A DNA stretch of 36,860 bases from an uncultured Erythrobacter sp. (lineage in GTDB: Bacteria > Pseudomonadota > Alphaproteobacteria > Sphingomonadales > Sphingomonadaceae), in assembly GCA_947495555.1 (NCBI GenBank), contig CANLZI010000001.1, positions 1 to 36,860 of the forward strand, given 5' to 3'. The translations under genes and the position numbers were made by a program. This document shows positions 23,530-31,668 of the stretch, one piece after another (within the stretch, counting starts at the first letter, position 1; the number at the start of each line of letters is the position of its first letter). The notes beneath the pieces were generated by a model. It ran no database searches and was not told the origin of the DNA. It worked only from the letters and a program-made list of their open reading frames with translations.

Positions 23530-24979
23530 TCCTTCTGCCTCTCCGCCGCGTCATGCGGGCGAGGGAGGCGTGGAGAGCGCGGGCGATGGTTATGCCTCAG
23601 ACGCAGGCGATCCGCTGGCGTCGGTGATGGGTGCGCCTGCCAGGCAGGGCAGTCTTGCCCGGCGGATGCTGGCGATTGCAGCGGTGTGGATTGGCGTCTT
23701 GCTGCTGGGCGGCGGGATCGCTCTGGATCGCACTTTGGTCAATTTGGTTGAGCGCAATTTTGACGAGCAGCTGGAATATGTCCTTACCGCACTGATCGCG
23801 TCTGCCGAAATTCAGGCAGGCGGCGAAGTCTATCTCTACAGCCAGCTGGGCGATCAGCGCTTTCTGGAGCCCAACAGCGGGGTTTACTGGCAGATCAGTG
23901 GAGAGGGACAAGAGACCTTTCCCAGTCGCAGCCTGTGGGACCGGTCATTGCAAGTGCAGGGCGAGCATTTCGATAGCGAGCCGCATTTCTATTATTCCGA
24001 CCAGTTTGAAAGCGAGCCGTTACGGCTGGTCGAACGGACCGTAATCTTGCCTGGCAGCGACACCCGCTGGACCTTTGCAGTTGCGTCGGCAACCGGCGAG
24101 ATGGACGCGCAGCTTACCAACATTCGATCAATTGTAATATGGAGCTTCGCCATTTTGGGGCTCGGACTGTTCTTGGCCACGGTTTTCCAAATCCGATACG
24201 GTCTTAGCCCCCTGCGCAGAGTTCGCGCCGCGATCCAACGTTTGCGAACCACAGGAAGCAATCGCATAACGGATCAGCTGCCGGACGAAGTGGAGCCCTT
24301 AGTGGCCGAGCTAAACGCGCTGCTGGAGCATTCAGAACGCCAGGCTGAAGAGGCACGGACCCATGCGGGCAATCTGGCGCATGCGTTGAAAACGCCGCTG
24401 ACCGTGCTGACCAATGCAGCGACCGCCAGTTCCCCCAATTTGGGCGATGCAGTGATCCGTGAAACGCGCACCATGCAGCGCCATGTCGATCATCACCTGG
24501 CTCGCGCTCGTGCGGTGGGCAGGCGCGCTGTTGGCCATGCTCGCACTCCGATTGTGCCTTGCGCCCATGCGGTCCAACGCGCGGTGGAACGGCTCTACAG
24601 CAATGTCCGCTTTGATATCGCGGGCAGCAACAATGTCGAGGTGAGCGTCGAGCGACAGGATTTGGATGAAATCTTGGGCAATTTGATCGAGAACGCGGCC
24701 AAATATGGCGGCGGCAGCGTGTTCGTCACGCTGGATGCAGAACCCGATGATCCGCAGTGCGTCATATGGGTGGAGGATGATGGTGCGGGCATTCCCGCCG
24801 ACGAACGCGAGCGGATTTTCAGTCGCGGCGCGCGTTTGGATACGGGCAAGCCGGGCACAGGTCTGGGCTTAGCCATCGTTCGTGATGTGGCCGAGATTTA
24901 CGGAGGCTCTGTCGAACTGGATGAAAGCGAAGATCTTGGCGGATTGTTGGTCAGGCTCAGCCTGCCGCGCGCCAATTGA
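23480..24979 (+). CDS. Membrane sensor histidine kinase, PhoQ/FeuQ-like
   Basis: This kinase of up to 499 aa has a first membrane segment (about 62-84), a periplasmic sensor domain (about 85-210) and a second membrane segment (about 213-238). A HAMP-like linker (about 238-285) and HisKA with NLAHALKTPLTVL (His301) follow. The HATPase domain carries N-box LIENAAKYGG, G1 WVEDDGAGIP and G2 GTGLGLAIV. All catalytic boxes are present. The start is uncertain: GTG 23480 overlaps the regulator gene by 50 bases, while GTG 23570 and ATG 23627 are alternatives that drop a Pro/Gly-rich N-terminal segment. Its stimulus is unknown. PepSY-regulator-kinase order suggests envelope or divalent-cation sensing. 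Confidence 0.95.
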   Translation: MALDTASTTPKKHPAPDPSASPPRHAGEGGVESAGDGYASDAGDPLASVMGAPARQGSLARRMLAIAAVWIGVLLLGGGIALDRTLVNLVERNFDEQLEYVLTALIASAEIQAGGEVYLYSQLGDQRFLEPNSGVYWQISGEGQETFPSRSLWDRSLQVQGEHFDSEPHFYYSDQFESEPLRLVERTVILPGSDTRWTFAVASATGEMDAQLTNIRSIVIWSFAILGLGLFLATVFQIRYGLSPLRRVRAAIQRLRTTGSNRITDQLPDEVEPLVAELNALLEHSERQAEEARTHAGNLAHALKTPLTVLTNAATASSPNLGDAVIRETRTMQRHVDHHLARARAVGRRAVGHARTPIVPCAHAVQRAVERLYSNVRFDIAGSNNVEVSVERQDLDEILGNLIENAAKYGGGSVFVTLDAEPDDPQCVIWVEDDGAGIPADERERIFSRGARLDTGKPGTGLGLAIVRDVAEIYGGSVELDESEDLGGLLVRLSLPRAN

Positions 24980-24981
24980 TA

Positions 24982-25314
24982 TTATCCCTTTTGCGCCCGC
25001 TCGTGGTGGCGGATCACCTCATCGATAATGAAGCGCAGGAATTTTTCGCTGAATTCGGGATCAAGGTCTGCCGCTTCGGATAATTTGCGCAAACGTTCAA
25101 TCTGGCGCTTTTCCCGATCAGGATCTGCCGGAGGCAATGTTGCCTTGGCCTTATACTGACCCACAGCCTGCGTGATGCGAAACCGCTCGGCCAGCATATG
25201 GATGATTGCGGCATCAATATTGTCGATGCTCTTGCGAAATCCCGCCAGAACGGGATCGCCTGCCGGGGTGCCTTGCGCGTCATCTGCGCCGGTATGAGGT
25301 GATTGATCGGACAT
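24982..25314 (-). CDS. Chorismate mutase, AroQ class
   Basis: This 110-aa all-helical enzyme converts chorismate to prephenate for Phe/Tyr synthesis. The first helix carries FRKSIDNIDAAIIHMLAERFRITQAVGQYKA, with the Arg and Lys residues that bind the substrate carboxylates. The second part carries PPADPDREKRQIERLRKLSEAADLDPEFSEKFLRFIIDEVIRHHE. A disordered Gly/Asp-rich leader of about 22 residues precedes it. It is stand-alone, not fused to a dehydratase. Its stop codon is two bases from the end of the kinase gene, a tight convergent arrangement with no terminator between. Confidence 0.95.
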   Translation of the reverse strand: MSDQSPHTGADDAQGTPAGDPVLAGFRKSIDNIDAAIIHMLAERFRITQAVGQYKAKATLPPADPDREKRQIERLRKLSEAADLDPEFSEKFLRFIIDEVIRHHERAQKG

Positions 25315-25380
25315 ATACTTTTCTAGCTAGCAGCAATTCTGCGCTTGCCAAGCGGCTATGTGCGGGCCAAATGCGCCCCT

Positions 25381-26391
25381 ATGAGCGCCAAGGTCGTCCC
25401 CTTACCGCGCAAGCGGGCCACACTTGATCCCATGCTGTCTTTGACCGCACAGGGGATGAATTCGGTGAATTCTGTCATTCTTGAACGGATGCAGAGCGAG
25501 ATTCCGCTCATCCCCCGGCTTGCAGGACATCTGATTTCGGGCGGAGGCAAGCGGCTGCGGCCGATGCTTACGCTCGCTGGTGCAGAGCTTGTTGGCTATC
25601 AAGGAACACGCCATCACAAGCTGGCCGCGGCAGTGGAATTTATTCACACCGCCACTTTGTTGCATGATGACGTGGTGGATGGCAGCGAATTGCGGCGCGG
25701 CAAGGCGGCGGCCAATATCATCTTTGGCAATCCGGCCACCGTCCTGGTGGGTGATTTCCTGTTCAGTCGCGCATTCGAACTGATGACTGAAGATGGCAGC
25801 CTGAAGGTTCTCAAAATCCTCAGCAACGCCAGCGCAGTTATCGCCGAGGGCGAGGTCTCTCAATTGACCGCGCAGCGTCAGATCGAAACCAATGAAGACC
25901 GCTATCTCGATATTATCGGCGCAAAGACGGCGGCTTTGTTTGCAGCGGCCAGCCAGATCAGCGCCGTAGTGGCCGAGTGCGGCGAAGAAAAAGAGCGCGC
26001 CCTGGAAGACTATGGCCGCAATCTGGGCGTCGCCTTCCAATTGGTCGATGATGCAATTGATTACGATTCCGAAGCGGCCGAAATGGGCAAGGATCAGGGC
26101 GATGATTTCCGCGAGGGTAAAATGACCCTGCCGGTCATTCTGGCCTATGCCCGTGGTAGTGAAGAAGAACGCAAGTTCTGGAAGGCCGCAATTGCTGGTC
26201 ACCGCACATCGGACGAAGATTTGGCCCATGCGATTCACTTGATCGGTCAGCATGACGCGGTGGAACACACGCGAGACCGAGCGCGGCATTTTGCGCAGCG
26301 TGCAATCGATGCGATTTCCATTTTCCCCGACAGCAAGGCGCGTCAAGCCATGGCCGAAGCGGCGCATTTTGCCGTTGCTCGCGGATATTAA
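25381..26391 (+). CDS. ispB: Polyprenyl diphosphate synthase for ubiquinone side chain
   Basis: This 336-aa trans-prenyltransferase extends farnesyl diphosphate with isopentenyl diphosphate. The first aspartate-rich motif is LLHDDVVDGS and the second is LVDDAIDY, both intact; SGGGKRLRPMLTLAGAELVGY and the GDFLFSRAFELM segment are also typical. Sphingomonads use ubiquinone-10, so a decaprenyl product is likely but not readable from sequence. The start at 25381 is not preceded by a strong ribosome-binding site; an ORF extension to 25345 and an internal ATG at 25432 are alternatives. HrpB follows 24 bases after its stop. Confidence 0.95.
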   Translation: MSAKVVPLPRKRATLDPMLSLTAQGMNSVNSVILERMQSEIPLIPRLAGHLISGGGKRLRPMLTLAGAELVGYQGTRHHKLAAAVEFIHTATLLHDDVVDGSELRRGKAAANIIFGNPATVLVGDFLFSRAFELMTEDGSLKVLKILSNASAVIAEGEVSQLTAQRQIETNEDRYLDIIGAKTAALFAAASQISAVVAECGEEKERALEDYGRNLGVAFQLVDDAIDYDSEAAEMGKDQGDDFREGKMTLPVILAYARGSEEERKFWKAAIAGHRTSDEDLAHAIHLIGQHDAVEHTRDRARHFAQRAIDAISIFPDSKARQAMAEAAHFAVARGY

Positions 26392-26415
26392 GGCCAAGAT
26401 TGGCAGGCAGAGGTT

Positions 26416-28842
26416 TTGACCACCTCGCTTCCCATCGAACAGGTTCTTGAGGACCTCAAAGCAGCACTGAATGATCACCGCGCTGCGGTTTTGATCGCTC
26501 CTCCTGGTGCCGGCAAGACAACCGCTGTAGCGCCTGCCTTGCTAGATCAAGAATGGTGCGAGGGCCAGATCATTCTTACTTCCCCGCGCAGGGTGGCTGC
26601 ACGCGCCGCTGCCGAGCGGATGGCGCAAATGCTGGGCGAAAAACCGGGCGAGACTGTTGGCTATCTGACCCGGCTGGACAGCAAGATGTCCGTCAAAACC
26701 CGGATTGTGATCATGACAGAGGCGATTTTCGTCAATCGCATAGTCGATGATCCCCAATTGCCCGGTGTGTCGGCGGTGTTGTTCGATGAAGCGCATGAAC
26801 GCCATTTGGACAGTGATCTTGGACTTGCCCTGGCGTTGGAAACCCGTGAAATCCTGCGTGACGATTTGCGTGTGTTGGTCATGTCGGCGACGATTGACGG
26901 ATCACGCTTTGCCGATCTGATGGGCGGTGATGTTCCCATTATCGAAAGCGAAGGCCGGGCCTATCCGCTCGATATTCGCTGGCTGGGCGCCTCCCCCGAT
27001 GCACGGATCGAAGACGCAATGGCAGGGGCAATTTCGCAAGCTTGGCGGGGCGAACAAGGCGATATTCTGGCGTTCTTGCCGGGCGTGGGCGAGATTGAGC
27101 GAACAAGAGAGCGGCTGGAGAATGCTTTGCCCGATGCATTGGTTCAGCCTTTGCACGGACAGGTTCAACCCGCCGATCAGCGCGCTGCCATAAATCGTGA
27201 TCGAGAGGGAAGACGCCGGATCGTCTTGGCTACAGCCATTGCCGAAACTTCGCTTACTTTGGATGGCGTGTCGGTGGTGGTCGACAGCGGATTGGCGCGG
27301 CATGCCCACTTTGACAGGGCCGCTGGCACCACTCATCTGGTGACGCATCGCGCTAGCCAAGCAGCGTCGGCGCAGCGAGCAGGGCGGGCTGCGCGGCAGG
27401 GGCCGGGCATTGCCTATCGCCTGTGGAACGAGGCTGCGCATTCAGGCTTACCCGTATTCGACTTGCCCGAAATTGCGACGGCTGATCTGGCTCCTTTGGT
27501 GCTCAAGCTTGCGCGTTGGGGCGCTCAGGAACCTGCATCTCTGCGGTGGCTGGATGCGCCCGGCCATGCCGCTGTTTCGGCGGCGCGCAACACACTGATC
27601 AAATTGGGCGCTTTGGATCAAGAGCATCGGATCACCGCCTTTGGGGAAAAGGTCGCAAGCCTGCCGATGGACCCGGTTTCGGCAGCGACCATTCTGAATG
27701 GGGCTGAGCAAGGCCAGGCCGTTGCCGCCGCGCAGCTGGTGGCGCTCCAGCAAGAGAGGGGCTTGGGTGGCCGAGGCGAGGATCTGTTGCAACGCATGTC
27801 GCGCTGGGCAGGGGAACGCGGGCAACGCGCTCAGGCTGCGCGAAAACTGGCGGAACGCTGGGCCAAAACTGCTGAAAGGCTGGTTGATGCACAGGTTGCG
27901 GAGCCGGCCAACCCCGCCATCTTCTTGGCACAGGCGCGGCCCGATTTCGTTGCAAAGCGCCGCGACAATTCGGGTGAGCATTGGCTGACGGCTGGTGGAC
28001 GCGGCTTCATGTTGGATACTGCATCCCCGCTGGCGCGGGCCGAGTGGTTGGTAATTGCTGATGCACAAGGTCAGGCTAAGGGCGCGCGGATCACCTCGGC
28101 TGCGGAATTGTCCCAAGCCGAGGTTGAGCAAGAGCTTGAGAATCTGATTCAAAAAGAGTCCATAATCTCTTGGAATAAAGCTGAAAAACGAGCGGAGGCC
28201 CGGATCGAACGCCGGTTGGGCGCGATCACTATGAGCAGCGGACCGGACCCTTCTCCAGACCCCGATCGCATTGTGGACATGCTTGTGGATAAGGCTGTTG
28301 AAGGCCTGGGAGAACTGCTGCCAGAGGCACTTTTGGCGCGGGCGAGATATGCCGAGATAGAAGGGTTGAAACCCGAGACCTTGCGAGACCAAGCCGCAAT
28401 TTGGTTGGTTCCCTTGCTTGCAGGGCGACGTGATCTTGGGCTTGCCAAAGGTAAATTGGCAGACGCTGTCTTGAACCAACTGAGTTGGGATGATCGGCAA
28501 AAATTGGATGCCTTGGCTCCGCGCGAATTTGTCTCGCCAGCCGGGACTCATCATGCGGTTAATTATGCAGGCGATGATGCCCCCAGCATTGAAGTGCGCG
28601 TGCAAGCCTTGTTTGGCCTCGATCAACATCCGCAGATTGGTCGGGCGCCGTTGCTGCTCAAACTGACCAGTCCGGCTGGTCGCCCGATTCAATCGACCCG
28701 CGATCTGCCCGGATTTTGGCGGGGCAGCTGGAATGATGTGCGCAAGGATATGAAGGGCCGCTATCCCAAGCATCGCTGGCCCGAGCAGCCATGGACCGAA
28801 AAACCCAGTTTGAAGACCAAAAATGCCTTTAACCGCACTTGA
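26416..28842 (+). CDS. hrpB: ATP-dependent helicase HrpB
   Basis: This is an 808-aa DEAH-box RNA helicase-like protein. Walker A is in LIAPPGAGKTTAVAP near the N terminus. Motif II is DEAH (VLFDEAHERHLDSDL), motif III is SAT (VMSATIDGSRF), and motif VI is QRAGRAARQGPGIAYRLW. The C-terminal HrpB domain ends RYPKHRWPEQPWTEKPSLK, typical of the family. The length matches E. coli HrpB (about 809). The biological substrate is not well established. The start is TTG at 26416 with CAGAGG three bases before it; no in-frame ATG lies close by. It may be cotranscribed with ispB. Confidence 0.95.
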   Translation: MTTSLPIEQVLEDLKAALNDHRAAVLIAPPGAGKTTAVAPALLDQEWCEGQIILTSPRRVAARAAAERMAQMLGEKPGETVGYLTRLDSKMSVKTRIVIMTEAIFVNRIVDDPQLPGVSAVLFDEAHERHLDSDLGLALALETREILRDDLRVLVMSATIDGSRFADLMGGDVPIIESEGRAYPLDIRWLGASPDARIEDAMAGAISQAWRGEQGDILAFLPGVGEIERTRERLENALPDALVQPLHGQVQPADQRAAINRDREGRRRIVLATAIAETSLTLDGVSVVVDSGLARHAHFDRAAGTTHLVTHRASQAASAQRAGRAARQGPGIAYRLWNEAAHSGLPVFDLPEIATADLAPLVLKLARWGAQEPASLRWLDAPGHAAVSAARNTLIKLGALDQEHRITAFGEKVASLPMDPVSAATILNGAEQGQAVAAAQLVALQQERGLGGRGEDLLQRMSRWAGERGQRAQAARKLAERWAKTAERLVDAQVAEPANPAIFLAQARPDFVAKRRDNSGEHWLTAGGRGFMLDTASPLARAEWLVIADAQGQAKGARITSAAELSQAEVEQELENLIQKESIISWNKAEKRAEARIERRLGAITMSSGPDPSPDPDRIVDMLVDKAVEGLGELLPEALLARARYAEIEGLKPETLRDQAAIWLVPLLAGRRDLGLAKGKLADAVLNQLSWDDRQKLDALAPREFVSPAGTHHAVNYAGDDAPSIEVRVQALFGLDQHPQIGRAPLLLKLTSPAGRPIQSTRDLPGFWRGSWNDVRKDMKGRYPKHRWPEQPWTEKPSLKTKNAFNRT

Positions 28843-28874
28843 TTTTTGGGCGTATTGAGGCCAACCGGTCTTAC

Positions 28875-29153
28875 ATGTCAGCACGTATTTATCAGCGCCC
28901 CAAAAATGCCATGCAATCGGGCAAGGCCCGCACCGATGATTGGGTGCTGGAGTTCGAACAATCCGAAGCGCGCCGCGCTGACCCGCTGATGGGTTGGACC
29001 GGCAGCGGCGATACGCAGGCGCAAGTGTCGCTCAATTTCCCCTCGAAAGAAGCGGCTCAGGAATATGCAGCGAAACACGGCATTGCAGCGCGGGTGCATA
29101 AGACCCCGGCGAAATCTTTGAAGTTACAGGCCTACGCCGACAATTTTCGCTGA
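28875..29153 (+). CDS. NDUFS4-like Complex I accessory subunit (ETC complex I subunit)
   Basis: This 92-aa protein matches the NDUFS4/18-kDa-type accessory subunit of NADH:ubiquinone oxidoreductase. It shows ARIYQRPKNAMQSGKARTDDWVLEFE at the start, DPLMGWTGSGDTQAQVSLNFPSKEAAQEYAAKHGI in the middle, and KSLKLQAYADNFR at the end. In alphaproteobacteria this subunit is shared with mitochondria. No nuo genes are near, so it is encoded away from the main Complex I operon. The start at 28875 removes 12 residues that would come from a TTG at 28839 overlapping hrpB. Confidence 0.93.
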   Translation: MSARIYQRPKNAMQSGKARTDDWVLEFEQSEARRADPLMGWTGSGDTQAQVSLNFPSKEAAQEYAAKHGIAARVHKTPAKSLKLQAYADNFR

Positions 29154-29211
29154 GCCTGCCATCGCAGTGCGCAAGCCACTGGACAAATAGCCCCAATATC
29201 ACCATATGCCC

Positions 29212-29305
29212 GCCCGGGAGTCGGGTGGACGTTTGCGTTCGCTCACCGGGTCAGGTCCGGAAGGAAGCAGCCCAGGTGGATTGCGGCGGGTCGCTCGGCT
29301 CCTTT
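29212..29305 (+). ncRNA. ffs: Signal recognition particle RNA (4.5S, small bacterial type)
   Basis: The hallmark GGGTCAGGTCCGGAAGGAAG and the following CAGCCC at 29248-29273 match the SRP RNA domain that binds Ffh. Flanking segments pair: GGAGTC (29217-29222) with GGCTCC (29297-29302). A T-run directly after closes the transcript. The approximate ends are inferred from the helix. It lies in the gap before dnaX, where an open frame runs through it but is not real coding sequence. Confidence 0.93.
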
Positions 29306-29367
29306 TTCATAAAATTCTGTGCATCACCGCCATGACAAACGCTGCGCTTGCGCGTAGCAAGTCATGC

Positions 29368-31239
29368 ATGGGTGATTCACCGGAAAATAGTGACGGACCT
29401 CCTTGGGAGGATGGCGAGGAAGCAAGCGCGCCGAGTGCAGCCGAATTAGAGGCGGCTGGGCAAAACTCTATGTTCGGCGATCCAGAGTCGGGGCCCGAGC
29501 CTGCGCCGACGCCTGAGCCAGGGTCTGCGCCAGAGCCTACTGCGGCAGAACCTGCGCCAACGCCTGCGAAGCCGTCTCCTTCAGGCGAAGCCGCCGTGCA
29601 ACCCTATCGCGTCTTGGCGCGCAAATATCGCCCACAAACATTCTCCGAGCTGATCGGGCAAGAACCGATGGTGCGCACGCTCGGCAATGCGATCGAGCGC
29701 GACCGGCTGGCGCATGCATTCTTGATGACCGGCGTTCGCGGGGTCGGCAAAACCTCCACCGCACGGCTGATTGCTAAGGCGCTCAATTGTATCGGACCAG
29801 ACGGGCAGGGCGGCCCGACGATTGATCCTTGCGGCCAATGCGAGCCCTGCACAGCGATTGCCGAAGGGCGCCATATCGACGTGATCGAAATGGATGCTGC
29901 ATCGCATACCGGTGTGGATGATGTGCGCGAGATTATCGAGGCGGTGCGCTATGCCGCCGTATCGGCACGCTACAAGATCTATATCATTGACGAAGTTCAC
30001 ATGCTCAGCCGCAATGCGTTCAACGCTTTGCTCAAAACGCTGGAGGAACCACCAGCGCATGTGAAGTTCCTGTTCGCTACCACCGAAGTTGAGAAATTGC
30101 CGGTTACCGTCCTCAGTCGGACGCAACGATTTGACCTGCGCCGTATTCCGGCCGAGTTGCTGCAAGAACACTTTGGCACGATCTGCCAAAAAGAGGGCGT
30201 CGAGGCAGAGGCAGAGGCGCTGAACATTATCGCCAATGCCGCCGAAGGCTCGGTGCGCGATGGCTTGTCTATTCTGGATCAGGCGATCGCTCATGCTGAT
30301 CTGGATGGCGAAGGACAGGTTACGGCAGAGCGCGTTCGCGATATGTTGGGCCTGGCCGATAAAAGCGCTCAGCGAAAATTGCTGCAAATGCTGCTGGATG
30401 GCGATGCGAAGGCGTTGCTTGGTGCCATTGCCGATCAATACGCACTGGGGGTTGAGCCACTGGCGCTGATGCGGGGCCAGATGGATTTGGTTCATCGCGT
30501 AACCGTGGCGCAGGTCTCTGGCGACAAGGCCAATGCACCGACCCAGCAAGAGCGCGACGCTTTGACCGAATTTTCGCAGCGGCTGAAACCAGCCCAATTG
30601 CACCGATTGTGGCAATTGATGCTGAAGGGGCATGAGGAGGTGCGCCAAGCGCCCGATCCTCTGGTCTCGGCACAAATGGCGCTGCTGCGTGTTATGCATG
30701 CCGCGGATCTGCCCGATCCTGGAAAATTGGCGAAGAAAATTGAAGAATTGGCAGAGCGTGGTCCCGCGCCTGCAACTGCGCCTGCATCGGGTGATGCGTC
30801 TGCTGCACCTGCGGCAACTTTGGCCCATGCGCCTGCGGCTGCGATGAATTGGGCCGATTTGGTCCAGCGGGTGGATGATGCGGGACAATTGCGCGTAGCC
30901 CAAATGATGCGCGATTGGATCCGGGTTATCGAATTGAGCGATGGCAAATTGATCTATGCTCCGGTTGATGGACTGGCCGATGATCCCGCGCCAGAAGTGC
31001 GCGATGCCTTGTTCAAACTGACTGGCAAACGCTGGCATATGGAACTGGGCAGCGGCGCAAGTGTTGCTCAAGCAACGCCTAGCCTGCGCGAGCAAGAAGA
31101 GGCCGAAAAGGCTGAAGCTGAGGCAAAAATTCGTGAGCATCCTTTGGTGAAGGCTACTTTTGAGGCATTCCCCGAGGCCGAACTGCTCGACAACCAAGAA
31201 AACGTCGCTCAAGCTGGCGGCTCCAAGTGGAATAGGTGA
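29368..31239 (+). CDS. dnaX: DNA polymerase III subunits gamma/tau
   Basis: This is the clamp-loader ATPase, 623 aa from the ATG at 29368. A Pro/Glu/Ala-rich N-terminal segment (about 1-75) precedes the AAA+ domain. That domain has Walker A GVRGVGKTSTARL, zinc-binding cysteines in NCIGPDG and CGQCEPC, Walker B IYIIDEVHMLSRNAFNALL and sensor 1 LFATTEVEKLPVTVLSRTQRFD. The C-terminal third (Ala/Pro linker then ELSDGKLIYAPVDG...) is the tau part. An alternative ATG at 29332 adds 12 residues over a small hairpin-like sequence. The open frame reaching back to 29206 runs through the SRP RNA gene and is rejected. ybaB follows four bases after its stop. Confidence 0.95.
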   Translation: MGDSPENSDGPPWEDGEEASAPSAAELEAAGQNSMFGDPESGPEPAPTPEPGSAPEPTAAEPAPTPAKPSPSGEAAVQPYRVLARKYRPQTFSELIGQEPMVRTLGNAIERDRLAHAFLMTGVRGVGKTSTARLIAKALNCIGPDGQGGPTIDPCGQCEPCTAIAEGRHIDVIEMDAASHTGVDDVREIIEAVRYAAVSARYKIYIIDEVHMLSRNAFNALLKTLEEPPAHVKFLFATTEVEKLPVTVLSRTQRFDLRRIPAELLQEHFGTICQKEGVEAEAEALNIIANAAEGSVRDGLSILDQAIAHADLDGEGQVTAERVRDMLGLADKSAQRKLLQMLLDGDAKALLGAIADQYALGVEPLALMRGQMDLVHRVTVAQVSGDKANAPTQQERDALTEFSQRLKPAQLHRLWQLMLKGHEEVRQAPDPLVSAQMALLRVMHAADLPDPGKLAKKIEELAERGPAPATAPASGDASAAPAATLAHAPAAAMNWADLVQRVDDAGQLRVAQMMRDWIRVIELSDGKLIYAPVDGLADDPAPEVRDALFKLTGKRWHMELGSGASVAQATPSLREQEEAEKAEAEAKIREHPLVKATFEAFPEAELLDNQENVAQAGGSKWNR

Positions 31240-31243
31240 CCCG

Positions 31244-31585
31244 ATGAAATCGATGGAAGAAATGATCCAGGCAGCCCAGCAAGCTGCCGAAACGATCCAG
31301 ACCCAAATGAACGACATGCAGGCCAAATTGGACGGCATCGAGGTCGAGGGACAATCCGGCGGGGGCTTGGTCAAGGTGCGGGCCAGCGCAAAAGGCCGTA
31401 TTCTGGGTGTCGTGATCGACGAAAGCCTGATGAAGCCCGAAGAAAAGCAGATGGTGGAAGATCTGGTCACAGCGGCATTCAATGATGCGCGCGATAAAGC
31501 CGATCGAGTGTCAGCCGAAGAGATGAAAAAGGTGCAGGGCGGGATGGGCCTTCCACCAGGCTTCAATTTGCCCGGCATGAGTTAG
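31244..31585 (+). CDS. ybaB: Nucleoid-associated protein YbaB/EbfC
   Basis: This is a 113-aa small dimeric DNA-binding protein. It shows the family pattern EEMIQAAQQAAETIQTQMNDMQAKLDGIEVEGQSGGGLVKVRASAKGRILGVVIDESLM and PEEKQMVEDLVTAAFNDARDKA, ending with a Gly/Pro-rich tail (GGMGLPPGFNLPGM). The gene starts four bases after dnaX, the usual dnaX-ybaB arrangement that often continues to recR; here no recR follows. The start 31244 has GGTGA upstream; the frame to 31160 lies within dnaX and is not the start. Confidence 0.97.
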   Translation: MKSMEEMIQAAQQAAETIQTQMNDMQAKLDGIEVEGQSGGGLVKVRASAKGRILGVVIDESLMKPEEKQMVEDLVTAAFNDARDKADRVSAEEMKKVQGGMGLPPGFNLPGMS

Positions 31586-31627
31586 GGTACTAACTAGGAC
31601 ATGAGCTAGGCAGAAAATTCTGCTAGG
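31576..31627 (+). repeat. Near-direct repeat and CTAGG cluster after ybaB
   Basis: CATGAGTTAGG (31576-31586, containing the ybaB stop) recurs as CATGAGCTAGG (31600-31610), ten of 11 matching. CTAGG occurs at 31594, 31606 and 31623, and a GTTAG/CTAAC inverted repeat lies at 31581-31594. A bulged hairpin can form around GCAGAA/TTCTGC at 31610-31623. It may be a terminator-like or accidental 3'-end duplication. Confidence 0.7.
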
Positions 31628-31668
31628 TTGGGCTACAGACCAATAGAAATAACTCGAAGGAACGGATT

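Noticed and set aside
25402..26478. Minus-strand open frame (358 aa) opposite ispB
   Set aside because: It is a shadow of the prenyl synthase gene, whose aspartate-rich motifs are intact on the plus strand.
27448..28884. Minus-strand open frame (478 aa) opposite hrpB
   Set aside because: Same reason: antisense to a well-defined helicase with no recognisable domain of its own.
29581..31578. Long minus-strand open frame (665 aa) opposite dnaX and ybaB
   Set aside because: It is antisense to genes with clear catalytic motifs, has no family resemblance and arises from GC-biased codon use.
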